Assembly: GCF_019175385.1 (NCBI RefSeq)
Contig: NC_083344.1
Span: 58,714,782-58,778,781 of the forward strand
Direction of reading: 5' to 3'
Source of the DNA: Lycium barbarum
Taxonomy: Eukaryota; Streptophyta; Magnoliopsida; Solanales; Solanaceae
Length of the DNA stretch: 64,000 nt
Shown here: in pieces, positions 10,253 to 23,531 of the stretch
Layout: each line of letters opens with the position of its first letter
Numbering within the stretch: the first letter of the stretch is position 1
Translations under genes and position numbers: made by a program
Notes under the pieces: generated by a model
Told to the model about the DNA's origin: nothing
What the model saw: the letters and a program-made list of their open reading frames with translations, nothing else
Databases searched by the model: none

Positions 10253-13200
10253 TGTTATATCCCGCATTTTTGTACAGTCGGATAATTCAAGACAATCGCG
10301 GGAAGACGATGAGCAAGGCCATATTTTTATCTTGTTAATCATGAGAGTTGTTTATGAAAATTTTGAAGTGGGAATATTAAGAAAGGTCAAGGGCATAAAG
10401 GGAAATTATGAAGGAAGACGAAGGGCAAATTTGGAAATTGGAAAAATTAAAAATTTGTCATGAAGCACAACAAAAAAAGGGGAGTGGGCTTGATTTTTTT
10501 TTTGGGCCAAGGTTGGCTATCCATCCTTCTTGATGGGCCAAGCCCATATGAGAATTAATGAATGGTTTAAAAGATGACCATTAAGTCATCTTTTCCTCAT
10601 AACTCCCTAGAACATTCAAGAACAAAAAAAAAAAAAAAACGAAGGAGCAAAACTCCATAGGCCTCTCGGCCAAGGGCAAGAATTGCCAAGAGAATTGACA
10701 AAAAATTCCTTCAAAAATCATTTTCTACTAATTTAAGGGCCCTTAACAAGGTGGAGTGTTCATTGGAACAAGAAGATGTCATATTCTTGCAAGTTACAAT
10801 TCTAGTCAAGTGGGGAGTCAAGAAGGTAGGTGAGAATCAATTTATTTTATGTGTTATAGGTGATTATGTATGTTGTAGTATGTAAAGGTTGATGAAATTC
10901 ATGGAAATGTGGAAAACATGTTGTGGCCGTGAGTGTGTGGTGTGTATATGTGGCCGTGCATACATGATGTTTAGCCGTGTATATTGTGTGGAAATAAAGA
11001 GTCAATTCTACTTAGTAATTGGTTGTTGTTAAGTGGATTCTATGTTTCTAATAAAGGCGTAATGACCTTAGTGAAGTCGATGTAGTTGGAAACTTGCTTT
11101 AGAGATTATGTAAATTGAAAATAATGTTCTTGCAAGTATGGAAGATAATGAGACTAGTGTGATGTTGTTGGTGTATGAACTATTAGGTTGTTATTGTCTT
11201 ATTGAAGTTGGAAGGCTTTGAAGGGAATTGTATATTGATTGAATTGTTAGAATGTACTTTGGGTTGGTTATCGAAATTGTTAGTATGGTTGTTGGCATTG
11301 CTGTTAATAATTTGGTCGGGTTGAATTCCCGGGATTGTTGTTGATTGAAATTGGCCAAGTTGAACTTGGTGGGATGGAGTATTTACAGGGGAAATGCTGC
11401 CGGAATTTCGGTAGCCAAGTATTATCTTAAGATTCCAATTCTAAATGCTCTAACCAAAGTTTGGTAAATATGACCAATTTGTAGATTGTGGCGGATTTGC
11501 AACTTGAATTTGGAATAGCATAAGGAGCGGAAAGAGGTATGTAAGGCTTCACTCTTCCTTCTATGGCATGTCTTAGACGTAATATGTTGGATATGAACCT
11601 CGGGGACAACTCTATTTTCCGGAATCCGCACCTAAAGTTCCCCCTCTTTCATTCAGTAGAATTGAAATAGAAAGTGTGCAAAACGTTGGAAAAACTTTCC
11701 AAACCTCTAGAACTTGCATAAATAGGACCCGACTACCTCGAATCCCTCACAAGTAACGCCATGACATGTAATATATGTAAATTGTGCACGCTACCTCATT
11801 CGGCCCGAGGTGGGCCCATTGTTCCCGGATTTTCCTTATTGTTCCGTTTGACTTATTTTGAAGCAGAATTCAAAGGAAACTTTTGACCCTTGTCCCGATT
11901 ATCAAACGATAAGTACCGTACCATTCTAATGGAAATATGTCTATGATGACCATGATAACGATGATGCTAAGGAAGAGAATACGTCTATGATAAGTACGAC
12001 AAGAATGATTCCATGACTAAGAGTCTTAAGCTAAGGACCCAATGTGAATACGAAAGTATCAAACTAGTTCTTGATTTTTAATTCTATTCCTTGGTTATGA
12101 CACTATCTTCAAAAGATTCCAAAGGCATGATCCCCAAGTCGTAAAGTCTCAAATGTCTATGATAGATATGTTGACGATATGTTCCTACTATGAATATGAC
12201 AATGTTAAATTATTTCTTGATATCTCAACTCTATTATGGGTAATGACTACTTTAGAGGTTCCAAGTATATGAAACGATGCCTTATGACCCTATTTTATGT
12301 TTTCTCATAATGACACTCTTCATTGATAGTCTCGCCTTATGATACTAGTTCCTTCAAGGTGAGACAAAGCGGTCACGGTTATACCATAATGTAATCGGAG
12401 GTCACTGACCTTACGTCACTCCGATGGATACATGGTTTTCTTTGGGCTCTCCTGCATGCTTATATGACATATGTATATGAGATATGAATATGTACATGGG
12501 GTGGGGGAAGGGATACATGGGGGATGGGAAGGGAAACATGTTTCATTGCCACCTGGTCAGCTGGCTTATCATCCCGGACGCGGGATATATGGGCGAGCCG
12601 ACATTGTTCGGTGCTATGCTATGACCTGATATGATATGACATGATATGCTATGACCGGATATGATATGACATGATATGATATGACACGATATGATATGAC
12701 ATGATCTCATATGATATGATACGATATGACATGATATGATAAGGCATGACATGATATAAGTTCTATCTTCTACGTCTATGAAAAAGAAATGTTCTTTTCA
12801 ATGGGAAGCACAAGCATGCATGGTATCCGGCCTGAAAAGGGGATTCCTATGTACAGGTTACTTTCTTGTATCACTATATGTCCTTATGATCCCATTATAT
12901 TGTTAATCATACCTTATGTTTCTGTTTGTATTATCTTCCATGCTTTACATACTCGGTACACTATTCGTACTGACGTCCCTTCTTGTGGACGCTGCGTTCC
13001 ATGCCGCGCAGGTCAGCAGGTAGACAGACTTGACTCCTAGGAGCTTCATCAGCAGTATTGTAGCAGCGCTCCAGTTGTTTCGGAGCCTCAGTTTCTGGGT
13101 ACTATTTTGTGTATATATGTTCGGGCACGACAGTACTCGGCCCTTCCTATGTGTATGTGTACTATGTTTAGAGGCTCGTAGACAGATATGTACAGTTAGA

Positions 13201-13414
13201 TGTTTTGTACTTTTGATGGTCCTCGTCGCTGTGTAATGTGCTAGCAAAGTTTGCTAGCCTATGTTTATAATTATGCTACTAATGTTAATGTTAAGCAGAA
13301 AAAAAAATACGGTGATGTTCATACGGCCCACTTAGTAATAAGAATACGATACGAGATAAGAGGTACTCGGTACAAGTATCAAGTACTCGTCACGGCCCTA
13401 GTTGGGTCGTGACA
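10253..13414 (+). mobile_element. Solo LTR B, 3162 bp
   Basis: A TG...CA LTR starting TGTTATATCCCGCATT and ending GGGTCGTGACA, flanked by perfect TAAGG duplications, with no internal region. This is the product of recombination between the two LTRs of an inserted element. It has the usual LTR blocks: GGGGAAATGCTGCC near 11388, AG|GTATGTAAGG (GT at 11537), and the acceptor-like GCAG|GT ending at 13011 after the GTAC hairpin. Its central repeat is an ATATGACATG-type array rather than the CCGAGTCC-type repeat of F and H. Confidence 0.93.
12613..12757 (+). repeat. Short tandem array of ATATGACATG-like units in solo LTR B
   Basis: Imperfect repeats of 10-15 nt built from GATATG, ACATG and ATATGAC words. 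It sits at the relative position where other LTRs carry different short repeats. Confidence 0.85.
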
Positions 13415-13709
13415 TAAGGTATAAACGAAGACTTCATAAAAGGACTGTTGGCATATAAGGAGCCCCTATATTATATTAGGCCAAAAGGGGATCACAATAT
13501 TTTCAAGTACCAGAAAAGGAAACCCATGACGTGGAATGAGGACTCGTGTAAAAACCCAGGAGTTCGAGTATAAGGAGAATAGGGTGAGGGATAAGGAATG
13601 GGCATGAAGAGAAGAACGACTATAAAAGGGACAGTTGAACATTCGAGGGAATGACACCCCATAAGATCAGTTGAACATTCGAGGACGAATGTTCTAAAGG
13701 GGGGGAGGA
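13415..13709 (+). other. Element D internal region, part 2, with palindrome and PPT
   Basis: Begins with the second TAAGG copy, then continues the region left of solo LTR B. It ends with the palindrome AACATTCGAGGACGAATGTT (13674-13693) and PPT AAAGGGGGGGAGGA (13696-13709) directly before the LTR. A partial copy of the palindrome (GAACATTCGAGG, about 13637) lies upstream, suggesting a small local duplication. No coding sequence seen. Confidence 0.8.
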
Positions 13710-16465
13710 TGTTATATCCCGTATTTTGTACGTTCGGATATTTCAAGGTAGTCGTGGTAAGTTAAGGGAATGACCATCTTCCCAAATTATTTTAATGTAC
13801 AAGTTGGTTATGAATATTATCTATGAACATTATTAGTATGGAAATATTGAGAGAGGCTAAGGGTAAAAAGGGAAAATTCGCAAAGTGGCTTGAAGAAAAA
13901 GAAGGGCCATATTCGGCCATGTCTAGGGCAAATGATGCCATGAAAATTGATCAAGAAAAATTATTTTCTTCTAGTATTCCAACTAATTTGAAGGCCCTAA
14001 TTAACATGGAGTGATTGTTGGAGCAAGCAAAGCATTTGTTGTGCAAGTTGGAAACCTTAGTCAAGCCAAGAAGTTGAGTGAGAAAGGTATGTGTTCAATC
14101 CTCTTTTACATATGTTATGGATGGTTGTGTATGTTGTAATGGATAAAAATCCTGAATTTGGTATGTTGGGGTGTTGGCCGAATATATTTGCATTATGTAG
14201 AACAAATGAATTGATTTTATTTAGTAGTTTGATTGTTGTGTTGTAGATTCTATGATGAAAAATGAGGATTTAATGGTTATAAATGAAGTTGTGATTGTTT
14301 GTGGATTATGGAAGAAGTTAGTGTGACATTAGTATGGTTTCTTATATTTGTAGGAATGATATTGCTAATGTGTAGGTTGAAAATATAATTCATGAACTTG
14401 GAAGTGAGACATTTGATTGGAAGATTGTAAGTTGGGTTGTGGTGATTGAATTTGAAAGAAGGAAATAAGTTGTTATTGTTCTTGTTGAATTTGGAAGGTG
14501 TCGGGTGAAGTAGTGTGTTGATTAAGTCATTTTGAATGTTATATGAATTGAATTTAATAAAAATGAAATGTCGTTGAATTGTATGACAAAGGTTGTTAAT
14601 GTTAGAATGCGTCTTGAATTGATTATTGATGTTGTTGGTATGATTGATGGTATTGTTGTTGATAGTTTGGCCGAGTTGAATTCTCGGATTGTTGATTGAT
14701 AAATTGGCCGAGTTAGATTCTCGGGGATGGTGTATTTACAAGGGAGATGCTGCCGAAATTTCGGCAGATTATAAATGAATTCATTTGAAGGATTACGACA
14801 AGTATATGGTGATGAGTCTAATGATTGCGTCAATCTTCTTGAATGTAGACTAGCGATAGCGAGCTTGGACAATTAAGCGTAGCTAATAGGACGTGGAACA
14901 GGTATGTAAGGCTTACCCTTTTCTTTCTTTGGCATGATCTTTATGAAACGAGCAAATGACGTCTATGTAAGATTTCAAGGAAATTCTTATTCTTAGAGTC
15001 ACTAGGATGGCTAGTATTCTTGACTTCCATAAGTTTTATCATATGGTCTTGATACATGTCTATGATGTCCGAAGTTTGTTTGATATGTCTCCAAATGGCA
15101 TTCGAAAGAAAATTGATATGAATAAAGTTTTGATCTTCAAATGCTAGCACGATCGATCATTCCATTGAGGCTTTGGTATATATTTTGATATGTACATATG
15201 GTTTCAAAAGATATATTTGATTTGATCCATAACGATATCCGAAAGGTGCCTAACATGATTGTTGCCTTGATTTTCCAAAAAAATGGCTTCTGAAACGCTC
15301 GTAGAAGGTTCTGTACTTCAAACACTCATAACTTTCTCATACTAATTCGGATTGACCCGAAACTTGTTTTTGAGCCTTCAGGTGTCGATCTATGCACGTA
15401 CCCATCGAGTCTTGAAAAGTTGTTCTATGTGCATGTATATGATTTGGCACCTTACGAGATTTGTGATCTTATTCTATGTTCTCTTAGTGTTATCCTTCGT
15501 TGATAGTCTAATCTTATAATAATTGTTCCTTCAAGATGAGACAAAGTCGGGATGGTTATTCCATAATATAATCGGAGGTTACCGACCTTACGTTACTCTG
15601 ATAGATACATGACTTTCTTTGGGCTCTCATGCATGCTGCTTATATGATATATGTATATGACACATGGACATGATATATGTATATGTATATGTATATGGGG
15701 AAGATAGGGAAAAGGGACATATGTTGCGCTATAGACGCATTGCCACCTGGTCAGTTGGCGTAACTTATCATCCCGGACGCGGGACATATGTGGGGGAGCC
15801 GACGTGGTTCGGCGCTATGATATGTTCTATTTTCTACATATGGACAAGAAATGTTTTTCAAAGAAAGCTAAGCATGCATGGCATCCGCCCTAAGAGGCAC
15901 TCATATGTACAGGTTACTCTTCTACCTCATGATATGCTCTATATTTCCATTCTGTTATTATTCATATTTATATCCCTTACTATGTTACTATTCATGCCTT
16001 ACATACTCAGTACATTGCTCGTACTGACCCCCTTTCCTCGAGGGCTGCGTTTCATGCCGCGCAGGTACACCCTAATGAGTAGAAGCTATTACAGAAGATG
16101 TTCCAGCGGAGTTGGCAAGCTCCATTTGCTCTGGGGTGTTGCCGGGTCAGAGTACTATGCTATGATGTCTTGTTCGAAGTTAGAGAGTTTGCAGACAGAG
16201 TCATGCGTATAGAGTGTCGGTATTGTAAATGGCTCCACCAGCCGATATGCCATCTTATGTTATGTTATAAAGTCTATGTGATTACAGATTCCATTTGATT
16301 TGAGTACGAGGGAAAAGAAAGATTCTGAAAGCTTACTATGTATTTCATTCTTATTCGATTTAAGAGTCCAAAGATATTATGCATGTAATAAGAGTCAGCG
16401 GGTTCGCTCGGCTCCGAATATGGGGTCGGGTGCCCATCAAACCCTAGTAAAGTCGGGGTGTGACA
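13710..16465 (+). repeat. 3' LTR of element D, 2756 bp
   Basis: Starts TGTTATATCCCG after a clean PPT and ends GGGGTGTGACA. It contains GGGGAGATGCTGCC near 14740, a donor-like AG|GTATGTAAGG (GT at 14902) and a hairpin block ending GCAG|GTAC at 16064. The right flank is the middle of element C's 3' LTR, so D appears to have inserted there; the duplication would start GGTGA (16466-16470), with its partner off-window. Confidence 0.88.
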
Positions 16466-18341
16466 GGTGACATGCCCGGCCATTGAGGCACGGTGGAATC
16501 ATATGCAGCCCGCCTTAGCGGTGACATGCCCGGCCGTTGAGGCACGGTGGAATCATATCGTCATATCGTCAATCATAATCCATCATTATTACACATATTA
16601 TGAACAAATCGTAATCCCATCATAGCTCGGCATTTTCATACATAACATAGTCGGATTATAAACTAGCATCATTGATCATCTTGTAGACATATCGTGACTT
16701 AGCATTATTTCACATTTCTCATTAGGAACGTACATTAACTTTGAAGACAACCATAACTACATCGGGGTGACGTAAGGTCGTGAACCCCCGATTATATTGT
16801 GAACATTTACGAGTGTCCTTTCTTACCTTGACGGAAAGAATACATAAGGTGAGCGTGAGCAATAATAGCATCATTAATGTTATAGGATCATTATATCATG
16901 ACCTCTCGAATCGCTATACTTTAACTCATCATCATCACTATTATGCTCGAATGTAGTTTAGTATATTTGCGGACTCATAAGATCCATCATATAGGACGAT
17001 CATGGAAAACTTGGAAGATTCATGCCTCTGAAGGAAGGGATAAGCCTTACATACCGTTGTCGTTTAATTAGCCTAGCGTTCGCTTGTTCTCCTTCAATGT
17101 CACGTTCTACCTTCAAGAGAATTTGTATCGTTATTAGCTAAGCAGTCATAAGAACGGACTTACTAACGCTAGAGAAAATTGGGCAGCATTTCCTTCGTTT
17201 ATACTACTTTCCCCATGTTCTATATCAACTCTCAAGCATTCATAACAACATTCTCAATATGATAGACAACACTCGTCATTCATTTACAATATTCGTATTT
17301 CACAATTTGTCTTCAATTTCTCCATAATCATGGTCATGGTTCATTGTCGCGTTTTCTCACATACAATACTCATTCCATGGTCTAAATGTCATTCCTAACA
17401 TTTTTATAATCACAAATTACCAATGATCATAGCTCAATTCAAACCCTTACTCACCAATGCTACTATTCACACTTTCATGACCCATTTCTTATACCTTCCT
17501 ATAATTCAAGTGTTCCAACTCTTACATACCCTAAGTAACATGTAATTACCATAAAAATTACCTTAGATGTTGTAGAAAAAAGCCTTGAGTGGTATTACTT
17601 TTTTTGCACCAAAACCCTAGTTCACTTCTCTTGAAATTTCTCAGCTTGGATGAACTTTGATGAGTTCCATACACTTGATTCACTTGAATTCTTGATATTG
17701 ATCTTTTATTTCCTTTGTTTCCTTGTAGATGAAGAGTAGAGAATACTCTAGATGTTTTTAGAGAGAAGTGGTGTGGAAATGAAATGAAGTAATGAGCGTG
17801 GGTCTCCCTTTTAATGACTTAAAATCTAATTCGGAATTAACAGTAGTTGAAAGTGCACAGTGGTTGTAAACTCAGTTTACGGGCCGTATTCCAGTTTACG
17901 GTCCGTATTTCATGGGCGTGTTAAAGCATAACAGAACCAGAAAGGTATGCTGGAGGTCATGGCGATTTACGATCGCAATTTACGGGCCGTATTTCAATTT
18001 ACGGTCCGTATTCCAAGTCGTATTTAACCATTTGAACATTTGGCATAAAGTTGAAGCTTTGTAAGTTGAAATATGCATGGCAGTTTACGGGCCGTATACC
18101 ACTTTACGGTCCGTATTTCATTTTACGACTGACTGGGCCAAAATGCAAATCTGCCACTTTTCACATTTTCAAAACCTATGATTAGTCGTTGTGGAGCATA
18201 ACCTATCTCTTATTGCAATTGCCTTTGAAATCTTACTTAGGGTCGTCAAACGTCATTCCCTTCTAATTAGAACATCGTATACTCGTATTTTTCGTTAGTC
18301 TATTCATTGTACGTTCACGGGGAAATTTTCACGGTGTAACA
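16466..18341 (-). repeat. 3' LTR of element C, lacking its last ~734 nt
   Basis: Aligns with 24266-26106 of the 5' LTR. The break falls at one GGTGACATG unit of a 54-bp tandem repeat (GCCCGCCTTAGCGGTGACAT...GAGGCACGGTGG) and coincides with the end of the D LTR. Confidence 0.88.
17876..18115 (-). repeat. Array of six TACGG-N-CCGTA palindromes in C LTR (U3)
   Basis: Three pairs of TTTACGGGCCGTA and TTTACGGTCCGTA: 17876-17888 with 17895-17907, 17979-17991 with 17998-18010, and 18084-18096 with 18103-18115. In element orientation they sit about 225-465 nt from the LTR start, that is in U3, where transcription-factor sites are expected. Confidence 0.85.
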
Positions 18342-18378
18342 TTCTTCCCCCCTTTTGGAACATTCGTCCTCAAATGTT
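18342..18378 (-). other. PPT and PPT-proximal palindrome of element C
   Basis: On the minus strand the purine run (18356-18342) abuts the LTR start. The palindrome (18378-18359) has one mismatch in its stem relative to A. Confidence 0.88.
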
Positions 18379-18499
18379 ATGTCATCGGGGATTCTGGAAA
18401 CATTTCGCCAGAGTTTCCCCTGTAATATGGTACTACCATCCTGTCATATCAACCCATAATATCGTTGCCTCACGGGGCTACATCACAATATCAACATAT

Positions 18500-21400
18500 C
18501 TATGGCCACACACGACCAAAAGCATGAAAAGTAAGCATATATACCTTATATCGTTGGCGTTTATCTTGAATCTCTTCTAGGGGTTGAAATAAATGCGGGT
18601 ACGTGGATTTTATCTTCTCTTTCACCTCCCAAGTCATTTCTTCCCGGTTATTGTTTCGCCACAAGACTTTAACTGAAGCTACCTCTTTATTTCGAAGTTT
18701 TCGCACTTTCCTGTCTAGAATAGCAATAGGCACTTCTTCATAGGTTAGCTTTTCTGTCACTTGCACATCATCTACCGGGACAATCTTTGTTGGATCTCCA
18801 ATACACTTGCGGAGCATCGAAACGTGGAAGACTGGATGGACTGATTCAAGCTCCGAAGGCAAGTCTAAATCATAGGCGACATGACCCACCTTGCGGATAA
18901 TTTTATAGGGTCCAATATATCTAGGACTTAACTTCCCTCTCTTGAAAAATCTCATCGCCCCTTTCATTGGCGACACTTTAAAAAATACCCAATCATCAGC
19001 CTGGAATTCCAAGTCTCGTCGGCGATTGTCCGCATAAGACTTTTGGCCACTTTGGGCTGTCAACAATCGATCTCGGATCACCTTAAATTTATCCACCGCT
19101 TGTTGAATCAATTCGGGGCCTACTAGCTGTACTTCTCCTATTTCAAACCATCTGATTGGGGATATACATTTCCTTCCATATAAAGCTTCATACGGAGCCA
19201 TTCAAATACTAGAATGGTAGCTATTGTTGTATGCAAATTCAATAAAGGGTAAGTGATCATCCCAACTACCACCGAAATCCAGCACACATGCTCGTAGCAT
19301 ATCTTCCAAAGTCTGAATAGTTCGCTCGGCTTGCCCATCAGTCTGCGGATGAAATGCCGTGCTAAGCTTCACTTGAGTGCCTAGACCTTCTTGAAAGGAC
19401 TTCCAAAACTTGTCTATAAATTGTGCTCCTCGATCTGTGATAATAGAAAATAGGATACCATGGAGTCGCACAATTTCTTTGAGATATAACCTCGCATAGT
19501 CCTCCGCTGAGTACGTGGTTCTAACTAGAAGGAAATGGGCTGCTTTCGTCAATCTATCCACGATCACCCATATAGAATCATACTTGCCGCGGGAACGAGG
19601 TAACCCTACAATAAAATCCATGTTGATCACTTCCCATTTCCAAGTAGGGATTTCCGTTGCTTGCAATAAGCCTCCTGGCTTTTGATGTTCAGCTTTTACT
19701 TGCTGGCAATTTGGACATTGTGCTACAAATTCTGCTATGTCCCCTTTCATGCCATCCCACCAATATATCATCTTGAGATAATCATACATTTTGGTTGCAC
19801 CTGGGTGAATAGAATACCCAAAATAATGGGCTTATTCTAGAATTCGTCGGCGCAATTCTGCCATATTCGACACACTAAGAATTCCATCCATGGAAACATC
19901 AAATGGAGACTTCTCTTTTCCACGAGATATGTCTATGTAATGGCACAGTTTAGGATCTTCATACTGATGCTCTTTCACTTCCATGCTCTTTCACTTCCAT
20001 GTTCAAGGACGAGATTGTGGGATCATTAATGCCAATCCCTGCATTACCCGAATCAATTACACGCACTCAAAGATTAGCCAATTGGTGGAGCTCATGAACC
20101 ATCTCTTTCTTTTCCGGAGGGATTTCACATGAACTGCCCATTGATCAGCGGCTAAGCGCATCGGCTACTACATTCGCTTTGCCGGGGTGGTACAAAATGC
20201 TAACGTCACAGTCTTTCAATAATTCTAACCACCGCCTCTGCCGCAGATTTAGCTCCTTCTTCTTGAAAACATATTGAAGACTCTTGTGATCTGTATAGAT
20301 ATCAACATGCACACCATACAGGTAATGTCTCAACATTTTCAATGCATGAATAACCGCAGCTAATTCCAAGTCATGGGTTGGATAATTCTTTTCATGTTTC
20401 CGCAATTTTCTCGAAGCATATGCAATAACTCTACCATGCTGCATCAATAAGCATCCTAATCCCACACCGGAAGCGTCACAATACACAACATAGCCATCGT
20501 ACCCTTCTGGAAGTATTAAGACCGAAGCTGAGGTCAATTTGTCTTTCAACTCTTGGAAGCTGTGTTCACAAGCATCGCTCCATTGAAATTTAGCCGACTT
20601 CTGGGTTAGCTTTGTCAATGGGGCTGAAATAGATGAAAATCCCTCTACAAATCTACTATAATAACCCGCCAACCCCAGAAAACTACGGACTTCTGTAGGC
20701 GTCGTAGGCCTTGGCCAAGTCTTCACAGCTTCAATTTTCTGAGTGTCGACTCGAATGCCATCATCCGAAATAACATGGCCCAGAAATGTTACAGAATTTA
20801 GCTAAAACTCGCACTTTGAAAATTTTGCATCTAATTCCCAGACTCGAAGAATACCATGTACGATACATTAATGATCTGCATGTTCTAATTCTGTGCGAGA
20901 ATATACCAAGATGTCATCTATGAACACTATCACGAATAAATCCAAGAGTGGTCTGAATACATTATTCATCAGATTCATGAACACGGCCGGAGCGTTAGTC
21001 AATCCAAACGATATCACTCGGAACACATAGTGGTCGTATCTCGTCCTGAATGCTGTTTTAAGGATATCTTCTTCCTTAACCCTCACTTGATGATAACCTG
21101 ACCTCAAGTCTATTTTAGAAAACCATTTGGCACCCTGCAGTTGATCAAACAAATCATCAATCCTTGGGAGAGGATATTTGTTCTTTATCGTCACTTTGTT
21201 CAATTGCCTATAGTCAATACACATTCGTAGAGAACCATCTTTCTTTCTCACGAACAAGACCGGTGCTCCCCACGGTGATGAACTAGGTCTAATAAATCCC
21301 TTTTCGAGCAAACCCTTCAACTGCACCTTTAGCTTTTTCAGTTCTGCTGGAGCCATTCGGAACGGAGGAATAGAAATAGACTGGGTGTCCGGCAACACAT

Positions 21401-22260
21401 CAATGGCGAAGTCAATTTCTCTTTCTGGAGGAAGACCTGGGAGTTCATCTGGAAATACATCCGGAAATTCATTTACTACCGGAACTGATTGAAAAGTTGG
21501 CGATTTTGCCTCAGTGTCATGAACCCGAACTAAATCATAAATATAGTCTTTAGCTATCATCTTCCTTTCCTTAAGGTAGGAAATAAGCCTACCCTTTGGG
21601 GATGCCGTATTTCCCTTCCATTCAAGCACGGGCTCTCCTGGAAATTGGAATCGAACCACTTTGGCTCGGCAATTAACATTAGCATAGCATGAGGCCAACC
21701 AATCCATACCCACAATCACATCGAAATCTATAATCTCTAGCTCAATCAGATCAACTTTAGTCTGGCGATCACTTATCACAATCACACAATTCTTGTACAC
21801 GTTTCTTGCTATTACGGGATCACCAACCGGAGTGAATACCTCAAAAGGTTTAATTGGCTCGGGTTTCACCCGAATACAACCAGCAACATATGGAGTAATA
21901 TAAGAGAATATAGAACCCGGATCTATCAATGCATACACATCACGGGAAAATATAGACAATGTACCTGTAACCACATTCGGAGAGGACTCAAGATCCTGTC
22001 GTCCGGCTAAAGCATATACACGGGGCTGAGTGGTACCTAGAGTAGATGCTGCCCCTCTGCCTCTACCACGGCCCACTGACATCTGGGGAGTCTGCCCTAC
22101 CGGGCACACTGAGGAAGAACCAGCTGCTGAACCTGTGGGCTGAACCCCACCTCTACCATACCGCGAGGGAAAATCTCGCATCAAATGCCCAGTCTGTCCA
22201 CAAACATAGCAAGCATCCGTGTCTTGACGACATGGCCCTGAGTGAAATTTTCGGCACTGG
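18500..22260 (-). pseudogene. pol: pol of element C (PR-RT-RNase H-IN-chromodomain), broken
   Basis: From high to low coordinate: cysteine-rich Gag tail and knuckle (about 22250-22150, last knuckle Cys changed to Phe), protease (VYALIDPGS), RT with FIDD near 20920, RNase H ([22 protein letters not shown]; 20726-20145), integrase (19789-19202, with ITDRGAQF, so the second Asp is present) and the C-terminal chromodomain-like region (19201-18500, ILDRKVRKLR...VKVLW...TWEV). Breaks include a Gln-to-stop upstream of the knuckle, a TAG in RT near 20800 where relatives have Trp, a 16-nt tandem duplication (TGCTCTTTCACTTCCA twice, about 19977-20008) that shifts the frame between RNase H and IN, and a TAA before the IN finger near 19840. 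Confidence 0.9.
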
Positions 22261-23337
22261 CTACATCGTGGAACTGGTGGCCTCCTTTAACTGTAATCAC
22301 CCCTAAACTGAGAACCAGAAGCTCTCGAACTCTGACCCTGTCCTGAAGGAAAAGAGCGATCAAATCCCCTATCCGCGAATCGTGGAGGCGCACTAGTCAC
22401 TGACTGACTTGAATGTCGAGAATAGGTCTGCCTCGATCCCTCTCTATAATCACTGCCTGTGCCCATAGATCTAGCCCTTTTGCTTTGTCTTCTATGACTG
22501 TCGCGATCACCCCTTTATGGTTGTTGTCGTCCCTCTAAATTCTGGGCATGGGCTTATATTCGGGAAATATCCATCCCTTCTTGCAAAGAGGTCGTCAAGA
22601 GATCCTTGAACAAATATGGCCAAGCTACTCACAAATCTATGTACACGATCTCCAATGTCGGCCACCATAGTCGGGGCATATCTAGCCAAGGAATTAAATT
22701 GCATGCTATACTCCCGGGCACTCATATTTCCTTGCTTTAAATTTAGAAATCTATCCGCCCTAGCTCGGCGGACCTCGGGTGGCAAATAGTGACGGATAAA
22801 AGCATCCACAAATTCTTGCCATACAGGTGGGGGCGTGTTCTCCTGTCTCGAAGCTATCCAATTATTACACCACAATACCGCTACATCTCGAAGTCTATAT
22901 GAGGCCAACTCCACGGATTCAGTCTCGGAGGCATGAACAATTTTCAGTTTTCTCAACATCTCATCAATAAAGCCTTGCGGATCTTCATTCGGCTTTGACC
23001 CGAAGAACTCTAGAGGATTCAAAGTCATGAAGTCACGGGCTCTAGTACGAGCTGACTGGTCACTTGGGCCCGCATTCTGTCGCTGTGCTTGTGCGGCAAC
23101 CAGCTGCGTCAATAGATGTATGGCCTCGGTCATTTGTAGACTCGAAGAAACCAGGGGAGGAATTAGAGCTGGAGCTCCTCCTTGCTCTCCCACATTAGAC
23201 GAGGTAGAAGAAGTATTAGATGGGGCCTCATTGTGCGACTCACCCTCTTCAATATTCATCGGAGGCTCTCTTTCTACTCGCCTCTTTGTCGTAGTCTTGC
23301 CCTTCTGGGCGGCTGTAGCTTTTCCGTTTGGCGGCAT
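22261..23337 (-). pseudogene. gag: gag of element C, broken
   Basis: Starts MPPNGKATAAQKGK (ATG at 23337; an upstream ATG at 23349 adds MIPE). The core motifs FFGSKPNEDPQGFI, ESVELASYRLRDVAVLW and PPEVRRARADRFLNLKQ match the Gag of A, G and I. The frame is lost near 22624 by an indel, and two stops follow before the Cys-rich region. It would have been structural, in virus-like particles. Confidence 0.88.
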
Positions 23338-23515
23338 TTCTGGAATCACAACACACTATAGGAGGATAAAATCTTATACACGGCTGTATCGCACGATCTC
23401 ATAGGAAGAAAGATGATCATTTTTCCTAAATGCCCTATAGCCTCTTGTTTATTAGCATGGCGCGCAACACACCATAAACAGGACACGGCTCGTAGACACT
23501 TCCTAGGACTGAACT

Positions 23516-23527
23516 GCTCTGATACCA
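23516..23527 (-). other. Primer-binding site of element C
   Basis: Plus strand GCTCTGATACCA; minus strand TGGTATCAGAGC, a full 12-nt match to the initiator Met-tRNA primer site, 4 nt from the 5' LTR end at 23532. Confidence 0.92.
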
Positions 23528-23531
23528 CTTT

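Noticed and set aside
13823..14014. 63-aa plus-strand frame with Lys/Glu-rich start
   Set aside because: Inside the D 3' LTR, no counterpart in other LTRs; chance frame.
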